A DNA stretch of 64,000 nucleotides, from contig CANGCK010000015.1 of assembly GCA_947452295.1 (NCBI GenBank), positions 1 through 64,000 of the forward strand. The letters are read 5' to 3'. The stretch comes from Sphingobacteriia bacterium (lineage in GTDB: Bacteria; Bacteroidota; Bacteroidia; Chitinophagales; Chitinophagaceae). The notes under the pieces were generated by a model, which ran no database searches, had not been told where the DNA came from, and was given only the letters and a program-made list of their open reading frames with translations. How positions within the stretch are numbered: position 1 is the first letter of the stretch; each line of letters starts with the position of its first letter. The position numbers and the translations under genes were made by a program. This document shows positions 8,441 to 17,515 of this stretch, in pieces.

Positions 8441-9795
8441 ATAGCTAAACAATTTTTCATTCCATTGGCATTAATTTCATCGATTGCACTTCTTACCTGA
8501 GATGTAAAGATTGAATCATCAAAATAATCATTCATATCAATTGTTTTATGATGATGCTTTTTCATATAAATACAAAATGCTGCAAAACCCAATGACATAA
8601 ATTTAGATGGGGTTTTACTGTTTTTACTATAACGCTCAATTAAAAATGAGTTGCGCATTTTCATTTTGTCTTCAAAATTCATGGCAATACTACTCCACTG
8701 ATGTTGAATAAATTGGTTAGAAAATCGCTCTATCACGCTATTGGCAAACTTAGTAGCTTCTGCATGCGTAATACTTTCACTCACCAATGCTGGTATTAAT
8801 TCCTTATTTAATAGATTTTGTATAAAATTTGTAAATGCTGCATCACGCATTGCTTCTATAACTGTTTCAAAGCCGGACAGCAATGCAACAGCACAACAAA
8901 AAGTATGTGTTCCATTTAACAGTCTTAACTTAAGGTCTCTAAATTTAACAATAGATGGTGCAATTACCACACTTTCGTCTACATGAGAAAAACTTAGTTT
9001 TTCAATGCTTGTTGGTCGCCTTGCCTCAATTGCCCAAAGTGCAAAAGGCTCACTACTGATCAATAAATTATCTTGATACCCTAATTTATCTGACATAATT
9101 TTTAACTCTTCTTCATTTAATTTTCCAGGAACTATGCGATCCACTAAAGTGTTGCAAAACTCGTTGGCAGCCATTAACCATTCAATAAAATGATTGGGAA
9201 GCTGATTTGCTTTCGCTAATTCAACTACAATTTCTCTCAATAAATTTCCATTATCAGGCACTAATTCTGTTGGTAATATAACCCAGCCTTTTGTTACATC
9301 ACCATCAAAAAATTTCCATCGTTCCAATAACAACAATAATAATTTTCCAGGAAAAGAAGAAGGCACCGAATTTTGCAGCCGATCATTTTTATCTAATACC
9401 AAACCCGCCTCCGTTGTATTTGAAATAATGATCTCAACTTGAGGGGATTGAGCCATCGCAACAATAACAGGCCAGCTTTCTTTTGCAGATAAAACACATT
9501 CTATTGCATTATTAATAAAACAAGTGTCAATGTTTTTTCCGTCAATGATGCCTCTTACACAATGTGTAAACAATGCATTTTGTTGTTCAAACTCACTAAC
9601 ATCTCCTTTATCGGTAGATTTAATTACAACAATTTTGCCATTAAAAATGCCTTGTTGGTTTGCTTTGCAAATAAAATAATCAGGTAATCCTCTTAACAGC
9701 ACCCCTGTTCCAAATTGAATAACTTTAACGGGTAGCTCTTTTTGCTTTCCTGTTTTGTTTTCAACAACTTCTTTGTTTAAAATCGGTAAATCCAT
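8437..9795 (-). CDS. uxaB: Tagaturonate reductase (altronate oxidoreductase)
   Basis: This 452-residue enzyme of the mannitol dehydrogenase family reduces D-tagaturonate to D-altronate with NADH. The Rossmann motif QFGTGVLLRGLPDYF is near residue 27. The family signatures SNTTEAG, ELVPDNG, and the RLLNGTHTFCC segment with the DR(I/V)VPG-like NTLVDRIVPG motif are present. The fold and motifs separate it from fructuronate reductase mainly by the LLRGxPDYF pattern. The neighbours UxaA and UxaC support the tagaturonate role. Its stop overlaps the uxaA start. Confidence 0.93.
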   Translation of the reverse strand: MDLPILNKEVVENKTGKQKELPVKVIQFGTGVLLRGLPDYFICKANQQGIFNGKIVVIKSTDKGDVSEFEQQNALFTHCVRGIIDGKNIDTCFINNAIECVLSAKESWPVIVAMAQSPQVEIIISNTTEAGLVLDKNDRLQNSVPSSFPGKLLLLLLERWKFFDGDVTKGWVILPTELVPDNGNLLREIVVELAKANQLPNHFIEWLMAANEFCNTLVDRIVPGKLNEEELKIMSDKLGYQDNLLISSEPFALWAIEARRPTSIEKLSFSHVDESVVIAPSIVKFRDLKLRLLNGTHTFCCAVALLSGFETVIEAMRDAAFTNFIQNLLNKELIPALVSESITHAEATKFANSVIERFSNQFIQHQWSSIAMNFEDKMKMRNSFLIERYSKNSKTPSKFMSLGFAAFCIYMKKHHHKTIDMNDYFDDSIFTSQVRSAIDEINANGMKNCLAI

Positions 9796-9804
9796 GTTGC
9801 TTTT

Positions 9805-10833
9805 TTATTGTTCAACTGCGTTCCATCTATTTTTAAAAACCCAATTTGCATTAAAATGTAATGCTTCCGGTAAGTCGATCGCTTGATCGATATTATTTTT
9901 AAAAAAATTATTTGTAGTGCCTGGTTTATCGCAGTTATAATAATAAACCCTGCCTGGCCAACTTAAGGTATTATTGGTTTTAACTTGATAAATGTTTTGA
10001 TTGGCCATATTTTCAGCAAAGTGGCAGTTGATGATGTAAAACTGTGCATCTCTATGAAATCGCCCTAACTGAAATTGATCGAATCCATTAAAAGTACAAT
10101 TTACCAATACTGATTTTGCATCCTCATGTAAAGAGCCATCGTGCCAAATTGCTGCCGGGCCATTGTGCGAATAAAACTGGCAGTTTTCTGCGTAAGCCCA
10201 TCCTCTTGGACAATAAAAATCTACTCCGCCCTCTAACACACAGTTGTATAAATAAAACATACCATCCGTTGTATTCCAAGGGCTCATGGTATCGCCTCCT
10301 TTAGACCTGAAATAACAATTAATGAATTTTAATTTTGTAGCGTAAAAACTTCTAAACGCCATTTGGTGGCCTGTACTTTGTACTATTTTAATTTTATTAG
10401 TATCTAGGGGGCAATTAATGGTTTTAGTTTCTAATTGATTAAACCCATATACATTTTCGATTGTAAGATCTCTAAAATTTATACTACTTGCCGAATCTAC
10501 ATTAACTGTTGCAACGCCCCAATCATCGCCATGTTCACAACGCCATTCATCTCTTGCAATTGATTGCGTAATGATGGTTTTATTTATGCCTGCTCCTACC
10601 AACTCAAAATTGCTTTTTTTAATCAACAATTTTTCTGCGTATACGCCCGCACTTATTTGAATAGTAATGAATGAATGATTGCTATTGGGGATATGATCAA
10701 TTGCAGTTTGAATAGAAGTAAACTGTTCTGTTCCGTTTAAATTAACCTTCCATACAATACCCTTCTCCGATGCAAATAATGTATTAATCGGTACCAATAT
10801 CATTAACAAAAATATTATTTTGTTTATATGCAT
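9805..10833 (-). CDS. Divergent exported pectinesterase-like protein (CE8 fold)
   Basis: This 342-residue beta-helix protein has a signal peptide (about residues 1-22, cleaved near LFAS-EK). It resembles family 8 pectin methylesterases. The candidate acid/base Asp181 (GGDTM), nucleophile Asp205 (EGGVDF) and arginine Arg258 (LGRF) are all in place, as is Gln157 (GHQMAF). The glutamine that normally precedes the first aspartate (YQDT) is Gly180, and the tryptophan after LGRP is His260. The catalytic triad therefore looks intact while the oxyanion-hole and substrate cleft are changed. It is translated 10 bases upstream of uxaB. It may demethylate pectin or act on another ester. A second, canonical CE8 is encoded at 17488-18465. 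Confidence 0.75.
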   Translation of the reverse strand: MHINKIIFLLMILVPINTLFASEKGIVWKVNLNGTEQFTSIQTAIDHIPNSNHSFITIQISAGVYAEKLLIKKSNFELVGAGINKTIITQSIARDEWRCEHGDDWGVATVNVDSASSINFRDLTIENVYGFNQLETKTINCPLDTNKIKIVQSTGHQMAFRSFYATKLKFINCYFRSKGGDTMSPWNTTDGMFYLYNCVLEGGVDFYCPRGWAYAENCQFYSHNGPAAIWHDGSLHEDAKSVLVNCTFNGFDQFQLGRFHRDAQFYIINCHFAENMANQNIYQVKTNNTLSWPGRVYYYNCDKPGTTNNFFKNNIDQAIDLPEALHFNANWVFKNRWNAVEQ

Positions 10834-10870
10834 ATTTTAATTGATTGGGGTTAATTAACCTGTTCTTTAA

Positions 10871-13800
10871 TTATTTATTTTTTAAAGACCAGTTTACCAA
10901 TTCTTTTGCAGCTGCATGATTATTAAATTGATTAGGTAATTTTCGGCCATCCACATATTCATTGTATAACCAAGGATCTCCAATGGCCATCACATATCCT
11001 TTACCATAATTAGCAACCCCAATTACAGCCACATCACCATTGGTTGCTACTTCTTTAGCAGGTAATTTTATGTTTAAAGCACAAACTTCTTTCAAATACA
11101 ATTTATTTTGTTCAGAAAAAATTCCATTTCCTTTTATTGGAAAAACGCTGCCTGTTTCTAAGGCATTTCCCTTCACCATATTTACAGATGTATTAGTAAA
11201 TTCGAAGCCAAATTTTTGGGCCAAAATATTTAAATGACTCAAGTCGCAATTTGAACTATCATTAGCCATAATAATCAATACACCACCTTCTTTAACCCAA
11301 TTAGCAATAATACTAGCCTGCGCTGTATTCATATAATTAGGCGTTGGGTTGTCTTTAATATTATCCGGATCAATAATAATATAAACTGCTGCACTTTGTA
11401 ATGCATTAGCAGTTGGTTCTTGCATAAGTGTACTTAACAATGCACCTTTGTTTTCATATAAATGTCCCAACACGCTAAAGCCGCCGTTACTCAATTCTTC
11501 CCAAGCATAATGCCAACGAACCTCATGATTAAAAGCATCTTTTTTTATTTCATTGTTATAAAATGCATCCAGCAATACCACAGGATGCTTTCCTTTGATT
11601 GTAGTATTAGCAATACTAGCCTCAACTGCACATTGTATTGCGGCACCCATTCCTTTAGGGTCATTGGTTACTACAGGCTCTTTAAAATAGTAAGTTAAAC
11701 TACCATCTCTATATGGATTTCCACCTAAGCCCGATACACTTACTGTGCCAATTAAATTGGTTTGATTGTTATCTGTTTGAATAAACAATTGATTAATTCC
11801 TTCGTAAGCTTTGTTGGCATTCAACAAAAAACGCGCTGGCAAATAGCCTTTTCGAACAGCTTTGTACAACACGCTTGTAAACATTGCAGCAGCAGATGCT
11901 TCTTTATAATTTCTTGTATCGGTAGGCGCATCTAATACATCATACCATACCCCGGTTGCAGCGTCTTGCACCAGTACAATTGCAGTTGCCCATCTATTTA
12001 AAATATCTATTAAAGTAACTCTTCCTTTATGATTAATTGGATAATAATCTAACGCATCTACTAATGCCATTCCGTACCAACCCATTGCACGTGACCAAAC
12101 ATGTGGCGATTTTCCGGTTAATTTATCTGCCCATTGTTGTTGTTTACTTTCATCCCATGCATGAACCAGTAATCCTGTGTTTTCGTCTCTGGTATGTTGC
12201 TCAACCAAAATAAATTGTTGGGTAATATCTTCAAATGCAGCTGTGTCATGAAATACGGCTGCGTACTGTGCATAAAATGCAGCACCCATATACAACCCAT
12301 CTAACCACATTTGATTGGGATAAATTTTTTTATGCCAAAATCCGCCAACACTATTTCTTGGATGATTTACCAATTGCGAATGCAATAAATCAATGGCTTT
12401 TTTATATTTTTCTTTACCAGTAACTTGGTATAAAGTCAACAATAATTTTCCGTTATTTAAATGATCAATATTAAATTCATCGGGCTTATAATCATATATA
12501 GTACCATCTTCTTTTACATAATAGTCCATAGCATGCTGCAAATATTGAAAGTAATTTGCATCACCAGTTAAATGCCATAGTGATTCTATACCCCGTAAGA
12601 TGACTCCCTGGTCGTAGCTCCATCTTGCTTTGCCACCCGGCTTAACACTAAATGAATCGGGCCATAAATGCATAGCTGTTGCTGCCAACTTTTCAGCTAA
12701 ACTAGTAACACTGGTCTGTTGTAACTTTTTAATAGCAATGGTATCAATTGAAATATTGGTTGCATTTTTTAATGTAAGTACGGGTGTACGATCTGTATGT
12801 AATATCGTTGCGCCAGTTATTTGAACACCCTGTGCCTCTTGTAAATAAATGCCTGCGCGGGATTTTATAAATACATTATTAAGCGTAATATCTTTTACCG
12901 GCATTTCAGGTAATCCTCTTACAAATAAGGCTTTTGCTGCTCCATCACACACTATATTTGTAAAGTTAAAGTGCTGAAATTGAGGCGTAGCTTCTGTTAC
13001 AGGGAATTCTTCTTCAACCAATACTTTAGCACTGTCTTCTGCATTTATTTTTACAGGATCAACAGCAGCATAATACATGTCAAACAAAATTGCTTCGCCA
13101 ACAATATCTTTCATATTAATATTGTTCACAAATATGTTCTCCACCATTCCACCCCTGCCTCTAACTGTTTTAAAACGTAACCCAATATCTGAACCAATGA
13201 AATTACAATCGCTTACATAAATATTTTTTACACCACCACTCATTTCACTTCCTACAACAAACCCTCCATGTGAATGATAAACTGTACAGTTTTTTATGAG
13301 TACATTTTGTGTGGGTTTCCCTCTTTTTCTACCGTATTCATCTCTACCACTTTTTAAGGTGATACCATCATCACCAGTATCAAAAATGCAGTCTGCTACC
13401 AATACATTTGAACAACTTTCCAGATCTATCGCATCGGTATTTGCACTCCACCATGCATTTTTAACTTTCATGCCTTTTACCGTAACATCAGTACATAATA
13501 AAAAATGAGTTGTCCATGCCGGTGAATTTTCAAATGTAACTCCCTCAATCAAAACCTTTGTACAGTTGCTGATTCTTAGCATATTAGGGCGTAAAAAATC
13601 TTTGATATTTTCAAAATCGCTTAATTTTTTACCCTCAATTAATTTGCCAATATCCTTATTCTTAGCCGCTTCAACAGCTGCTTTAGATGGATACCATGTT
13701 TTTTTATCATCAGTTAATGCGCCGCCATAAGTTAGTAAATGCCTTTTCCATTCTGCTTCTGAGAGTTTATCTTTTTTTAGGGGTCGCCAAAACATGCCAT

Positions 13801-14236
13801 TCCCATTAAATACCCCTTCACCTGTAATGGCGATATTTGATTGATTTTCGGCACTAATGGGCGATTTGCACCTGGCTGCTTCTACTCCTTCAAATGAAGA
13901 TACCACCAGTGGATATTGATTAAAATCGGCTGTAAATTCTACCAACGCACCTTTTTGAAGGTGTAAATTAATGTTGGAAAGCAATTGTATAGGACCTGTT
14001 AACCACAATCCTTTTGGAATAAGCACTACACCGCCTCCTTTTGCATGTAATTGTTGAATGGCTGCATTTATAGCATACGTATTTACATAATCGCCGTTTG
14101 CAATAGCCCCCATTGCGCTAATAGCAATCGTATCTTTTTTAAAGAATGTACCAGCTACCTTAAAATCGGGTTGCTTTTGAGCCCAGCCAGCCAAAGATAA
14201 GATTGGTAATACTATTGCTATGATCAATCGTTTCAT
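10871..14236 (-). CDS. Trimodular pectinase: GH28 + GH105 + DUF4350-like
   Basis: This 1121-residue exported protein has a signal peptide ending near WAQ-20. Residues about 30-500 form a GH28 polygalacturonase-type beta-helix with all key motifs: NTD (266-268), GDD (288-290), SHGG with His323, and RFK (354-356). Residues about 515-870 form a GH105 unsaturated rhamnogalacturonyl/galacturonyl hydrolase barrel, with MWLDG (Asp646) and VWSRAMGW (713-720). Residues about 880-1121 resemble the DUF4350/GATase-like domain that follows some GH105 enzymes. One chain could thus release both saturated galacturonate and the unsaturated end residue. It is the first gene of the uronate block, and the LacI-type site lies about 170 bases upstream. 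Confidence 0.88.
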   Translation of the reverse strand: MKRLIIAIVLPILSLAGWAQKQPDFKVAGTFFKKDTIAISAMGAIANGDYVNTYAINAAIQQLHAKGGGVVLIPKGLWLTGPIQLLSNINLHLQKGALVEFTADFNQYPLVVSSFEGVEAARCKSPISAENQSNIAITGEGVFNGNGMFWRPLKKDKLSEAEWKRHLLTYGGALTDDKKTWYPSKAAVEAAKNKDIGKLIEGKKLSDFENIKDFLRPNMLRISNCTKVLIEGVTFENSPAWTTHFLLCTDVTVKGMKVKNAWWSANTDAIDLESCSNVLVADCIFDTGDDGITLKSGRDEYGRKRGKPTQNVLIKNCTVYHSHGGFVVGSEMSGGVKNIYVSDCNFIGSDIGLRFKTVRGRGGMVENIFVNNINMKDIVGEAILFDMYYAAVDPVKINAEDSAKVLVEEEFPVTEATPQFQHFNFTNIVCDGAAKALFVRGLPEMPVKDITLNNVFIKSRAGIYLQEAQGVQITGATILHTDRTPVLTLKNATNISIDTIAIKKLQQTSVTSLAEKLAATAMHLWPDSFSVKPGGKARWSYDQGVILRGIESLWHLTGDANYFQYLQHAMDYYVKEDGTIYDYKPDEFNIDHLNNGKLLLTLYQVTGKEKYKKAIDLLHSQLVNHPRNSVGGFWHKKIYPNQMWLDGLYMGAAFYAQYAAVFHDTAAFEDITQQFILVEQHTRDENTGLLVHAWDESKQQQWADKLTGKSPHVWSRAMGWYGMALVDALDYYPINHKGRVTLIDILNRWATAIVLVQDAATGVWYDVLDAPTDTRNYKEASAAAMFTSVLYKAVRKGYLPARFLLNANKAYEGINQLFIQTDNNQTNLIGTVSVSGLGGNPYRDGSLTYYFKEPVVTNDPKGMGAAIQCAVEASIANTTIKGKHPVVLLDAFYNNEIKKDAFNHEVRWHYAWEELSNGGFSVLGHLYENKGALLSTLMQEPTANALQSAAVYIIIDPDNIKDNPTPNYMNTAQASIIANWVKEGGVLIIMANDSSNCDLSHLNILAQKFGFEFTNTSVNMVKGNALETGSVFPIKGNGIFSEQNKLYLKEVCALNIKLPAKEVATNGDVAVIGVANYGKGYVMAIGDPWLYNEYVDGRKLPNQFNNHAAAKELVNWSLKNK

Positions 14237-14408
14237 TTAATTATTTTTTCAATTTCAGTTACATAGATTTTTACTACTCAATAGTTTGCGTCTTATTCAA
14301 CTTTTTTATAATCTACTTTTTGACTTTTTACTTTTGAATTTTGACAGCGCGTTAAATTTAGAGAATTAAGCAATGTGGATGCTATAATTCAGTATGAAAT
14401 AGATACTA

Positions 14409-14427
14409 ATTTACGCAAACGATACCG
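14409..14427. promoter_or_regulatory. Candidate LacI-type operator, copy 1
   Basis: The 19-bp sequence ATTTACGCAAACGATACCG lies between the divergent GH28-GH105 gene (start 14236) and the lacI-family gene (start 14480). The same 19 bases recur exactly at 25932-25950 upstream of susC. The core CGCAAACGATACCG has the central CG and overall spacing seen in LacI/CcpA-type operators, although its half-sites are imperfect. Binding by the adjacent regulator is inferred from position and repetition. Confidence 0.7.
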
Positions 14428-14479
14428 GTTCATTTTAATTAAAAATATATAACTTCACCCTATTAATTAAGGTACATTC

Positions 14480-15511
14480 ATGAGATTCGAAGCCATTACC
14501 ATAAAAGACATTGCACTTGCATTGGGGCTATCTACCTCTACAGTAAGCCGGGCTCTTCGCGACAGTCATGAAATTAGTCCGGAAACCAAAGAAAAAGTAC
14601 TTAGTTACGCCAAAGAAAACAATTACAAGCCTAACCCTATTGCCCTCAGCTTAAAAGAAAAAAGAAGTAGCTCCATTGGCGTTTTAGTGAGTGAAATTGC
14701 CAATAGTTTTTTTTCGCAAGCCATTAATGGCATTGAATCGGTAGCTCAAGAGAAAGGGTACAATGTTATCATCGCCCAAAGTAAAGAGTATTTCGACAGA
14801 GAAGTGTCTTCTATGCAATTTTTGGCATCCAGAAGTGTAGATGGAATTTTATTTTCAGTATCTGCCGAAACTTCCGATTTCACGCATATACAACAATTGT
14901 ATAATAGGGGTATGCACATGGTTTCTTTCGATAGAACAGTTAGTTTTGGTGATATCCATAAGGTTAGCGTTGATAATTTTAAAGCTGCATACGAAGCCAC
15001 TACACTACTTATTAATAATGGATTTAACAATATCGCTTGCATAGCCAACGCTTCTTTTTTATCTATTACCATGGAAAGAGTGGAAGGATATAAAGCAGCC
15101 CTTAAAGATCATTCTATTCCTATAATTGAGGAAAACATTGGTTTCTGTTCGCATGGCGGACTAATTTATGAGGAAGTAGAAGAAATATTAAATAAAAAAA
15201 TGCTGGGCATCCATAAACCTGATGCCATTTTAGCCTGTTCCGATAAAATCACCACCAATACTATGCGGTATTGCCAAGTACACAAAATTAGCATCCCGCA
15301 AGAAGTTGGTTTATTGGGTTTTAGTAATCTCGATTTAACCGATTTACTATCCCCATCACTTTCTGTTGTTCGCCAACCTGCATACGAAATGGGTAGAATT
15401 GCTGCAGAATTGTTAATTAATCAAATTGCCAGTAAACGACCGGTTACGCAGTTCAACAATGTAGTATTACCTGCTGAACTGCACCAAAGAGATTCTACCA
15501 GAAAAAAATAA
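14480..15511 (+). CDS. LacI-family transcriptional regulator of the pectin locus
   Basis: This 343-residue protein has an N-terminal LacI helix-turn-helix (residues about 6-25, ITIKDIALALGLSTSTVSRAL), a hinge helix (NPIALSLKEKRS) and a periplasmic-binding-protein-like effector domain (about 62-340). It probably senses a uronate or a pathway intermediate such as KDG and represses or activates both pectin blocks through the 19-bp sites at 14409 and 25932. The first site is about 53-71 bases upstream of its own start, so autoregulation is likely. It is the only regulator in the locus and faces the opposite way from all the pectin genes. Its stop is one base from the stop of the convergent NTF2-like gene. 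Confidence 0.9.
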   Translation: MRFEAITIKDIALALGLSTSTVSRALRDSHEISPETKEKVLSYAKENNYKPNPIALSLKEKRSSSIGVLVSEIANSFFSQAINGIESVAQEKGYNVIIAQSKEYFDREVSSMQFLASRSVDGILFSVSAETSDFTHIQQLYNRGMHMVSFDRTVSFGDIHKVSVDNFKAAYEATTLLINNGFNNIACIANASFLSITMERVEGYKAALKDHSIPIIEENIGFCSHGGLIYEEVEEILNKKMLGIHKPDAILACSDKITTNTMRYCQVHKISIPQEVGLLGFSNLDLTDLLSPSLSVVRQPAYEMGRIAAELLINQIASKRPVTQFNNVVLPAELHQRDSTRKK

Positions 15512-15512
15512 A

Positions 15513-15938
15513 CTAGGCTTTTACAGCTTGGCGTACCAACAATTTCCAACTGCTTCCCTCTTTTTGAAATACCAACAACACTTTTAGTTTAACATTGCCC
15601 GGCTTACCATTGTCATTAGTAACAGCGGTAAGCACATGACGCACAACTGCAATTGATCGCACTATATCAATTGTCTGTTCGGTAATATCTATCGTAACAA
15701 AATCAGATTTGCCACTTGCTATTTTTTCTACAAAATCTGTCTTCCCTTCTACATGTCCGCCAGAGTGCCCATAACTTAAATGATCAGAAGCTACCATAGC
15801 CAACTGTTCCCTATCACCATCAACCATTGCTTTTGTTAAAGCTTCTACAGCTGTTTTAACTGCATTTTCTTTCTTAGACTGAGCTTGAGCAAATACAGTC
15901 GTTAATACTAAACAAATGAGTAGATACTTTTTTTTCAT
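15513..15938 (-). CDS. Exported NTF2-like (DUF4440-type) protein
   Basis: This 141-residue protein has a signal peptide (about residues 1-19, FAQAQ) and a single NTF2-like alpha+beta cone domain of the DUF4440/SnoaL type: an N-terminal helix AVEALTKAMVDGDREQLAMVAS, then HLSYGHSGGHVEGKTDF, and beta strands ending in WKLLVRQAVKA. Such small proteins are often found in polysaccharide or uronate loci of Bacteroidota, but no reaction is established. It follows the GH43 gene by five bases and is the last gene of the importer/enzyme block. A ligand-binding or accessory enzymatic role in the periplasm is possible, but I cannot assign one. Confidence 0.75.
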   Translation of the reverse strand: MKKKYLLICLVLTTVFAQAQSKKENAVKTAVEALTKAMVDGDREQLAMVASDHLSYGHSGGHVEGKTDFVEKIASGKSDFVTIDITEQTIDIVRSIAVVRHVLTAVTNDNGKPGNVKLKVLLVFQKEGSSWKLLVRQAVKA

Positions 15939-15943
15939 ATTAT

Positions 15944-17515
15944 TTATTTTTCAATTTTAAAAGATGCTACTTCCAACCATCCCGCATCATTGGTGGTTTT
16001 TATGCTACTACAAAAAGTACCGATTTTACTTCCAACCCACATTCCCGGTTCTGCCTTAAATATATTGGATATTGGTATAAAATTTTGTCCATCTAAACTA
16101 TAACTAAATGCTGCTAACCCACCTTTATTCATTGCAATTCGTCCAAACACACTATTCGGAATATTTGTTGCAATCAATGATTTTTTTTCAACGCCTTTTT
16201 TATTGGCATTGTTACATTCAATGTATTGCAAATTCAATTTATTACCGGTAAATTCTAAACACAATCCTGCATAACTAGTTCCAAAAACAATGAAACCTGC
16301 ACGTTCGCCTTCTTGCAAAGATTTAAAATTTAATTGTGCTGTAGCAACAAATTTTTCTGCTGGTAACTTCCGCAGGTGCAATGCCGGAAAATTCCAAAGA
16401 TTTTGTATACTATCGTTATTGAGTATGGCGTAATACCTATCAATGCCATTATACTCCATTTGATAGTTCGGTTCTGGATTAGCCGACCATTGAAAAGCCA
16501 ATTTTTCTTGAATGGTTATGTTGCTACTTACTTTAGCTGGCTGAATAATATGTTTTGGCATATCATATTCTTCAACAGGTTCTCCAATGCCATTCCCTTT
16601 ATTATCGACTCCTATTATGGGCCAATTTTCTTTCCATTGCATTGGCTGAAGATGCACAATTCTTCCATACGCTTCCTTATCTTGAAAATGTACAAACCAA
16701 TCTTCACCTGTATTGGTTTGCACCCATGCACCCTGGTGTGGGCCATTTACAGCTGAATTACCCTGTTCCATCACTACCTTCCTTTCATAAGGCCCCATTA
16801 TTTTTTTTGCACGCAATACAATTTGCCAACCTGTTGCTACTCCGCCAGCCGGTGCAAAAATATAATACCAACCTGCTCTTTTGTACAGTTTGGGGCCTTC
16901 TACTGTTGGGTCTATCCCATGCCCATCATATACCAAAATTCCATTACCAATAAGTTTAGTACCATCAATCAACATCTCCTGCAACGTCAATACACTTTTT
17001 ATTCCTGCCCTGCTTCCTGCATAAGCATGCACTAAATACGCTTTTCCATTATCGTCCCAAAACGGACAAGGATCTATCAATCCTTTACCAGCTTGCACCA
17101 AAATAGGCACACTCCATGGGCCTTCAATTTTTTTAGATTTAATCAAATAAATGCCGAAATCTGGATCGGGGTAGTAAATATAAAATTCACCTGCATGATA
17201 CCTAATACTAGGTGCCCAAACTCCAGCACCATGTTTAACTTTTTTATAGTGCTCAATGGGCATATTTTGCTGCAATGCATATCCTGTTAACGTCCAATGC
17301 ACCAAATCGTTGGATGATAAAATGGGCAAGCCGGGTACATAATTAAAACTAGAGGCAACCATATAAAATTTATTGCCAACACGTATTACATCCGGATCAC
17401 TGTAATCTTCATGTAGTATAGGGTTAGTATATTTTTGCGCTGTAGCTAAAATACTCAAAAACATAAAACCACTTACCCAAGCATATTTTAAAATATTCTT
17501 TTTGAAGGTTGCCAT
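15944..17515 (-). CDS. Exported GH43 glycosidase with C-terminal beta-sandwich
   Basis: This 523-residue protein has a signal peptide (about 1-26) and a GH43 five-bladed propeller (about 28-320). It shows the catalytic base Asp40 in EDYSDPDV, the pKa-modulating Asp148 in GLIDPCPFW and the acid Glu206 in PTVEGPKL. A C-terminal concanavalin-like domain (about 340-520) of the kind found in beta-xylosidase/arabinofuranosidase subfamilies follows. In a pectin locus the most likely targets are arabinose or xylose/galactose side chains of pectin. The start overlaps the end of the upstream pectinesterase gene by 28 bases, which is consistent with coupling because the signal peptide begins right there. 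Confidence 0.87.
   Translation of the reverse strand: MATFKKNILKYAWVSGFMFLSILATAQKYTNPILHEDYSDPDVIRVGNKFYMVASSFNYVPGLPILSSNDLVHWTLTGYALQQNMPIEHYKKVKHGAGVWAPSIRYHAGEFYIYYPDPDFGIYLIKSKKIEGPWSVPILVQAGKGLIDPCPFWDDNGKAYLVHAYAGSRAGIKSVLTLQEMLIDGTKLIGNGILVYDGHGIDPTVEGPKLYKRAGWYYIFAPAGGVATGWQIVLRAKKIMGPYERKVVMEQGNSAVNGPHQGAWVQTNTGEDWFVHFQDKEAYGRIVHLQPMQWKENWPIIGVDNKGNGIGEPVEEYDMPKHIIQPAKVSSNITIQEKLAFQWSANPEPNYQMEYNGIDRYYAILNNDSIQNLWNFPALHLRKLPAEKFVATAQLNFKSLQEGERAGFIVFGTSYAGLCLEFTGNKLNLQYIECNNANKKGVEKKSLIATNIPNSVFGRIAMNKGGLAAFSYSLDGQNFIPISNIFKAEPGMWVGSKIGTFCSSIKTTNDAGWLEVASFKIEK

Noticed and set aside
16376..16953. Plus-strand frames of 126 and 132 codons opposite the GH43 gene
   Set aside because: They lie fully inside a gene with clear catalytic motifs on the other strand, overlap one another and resemble no family.
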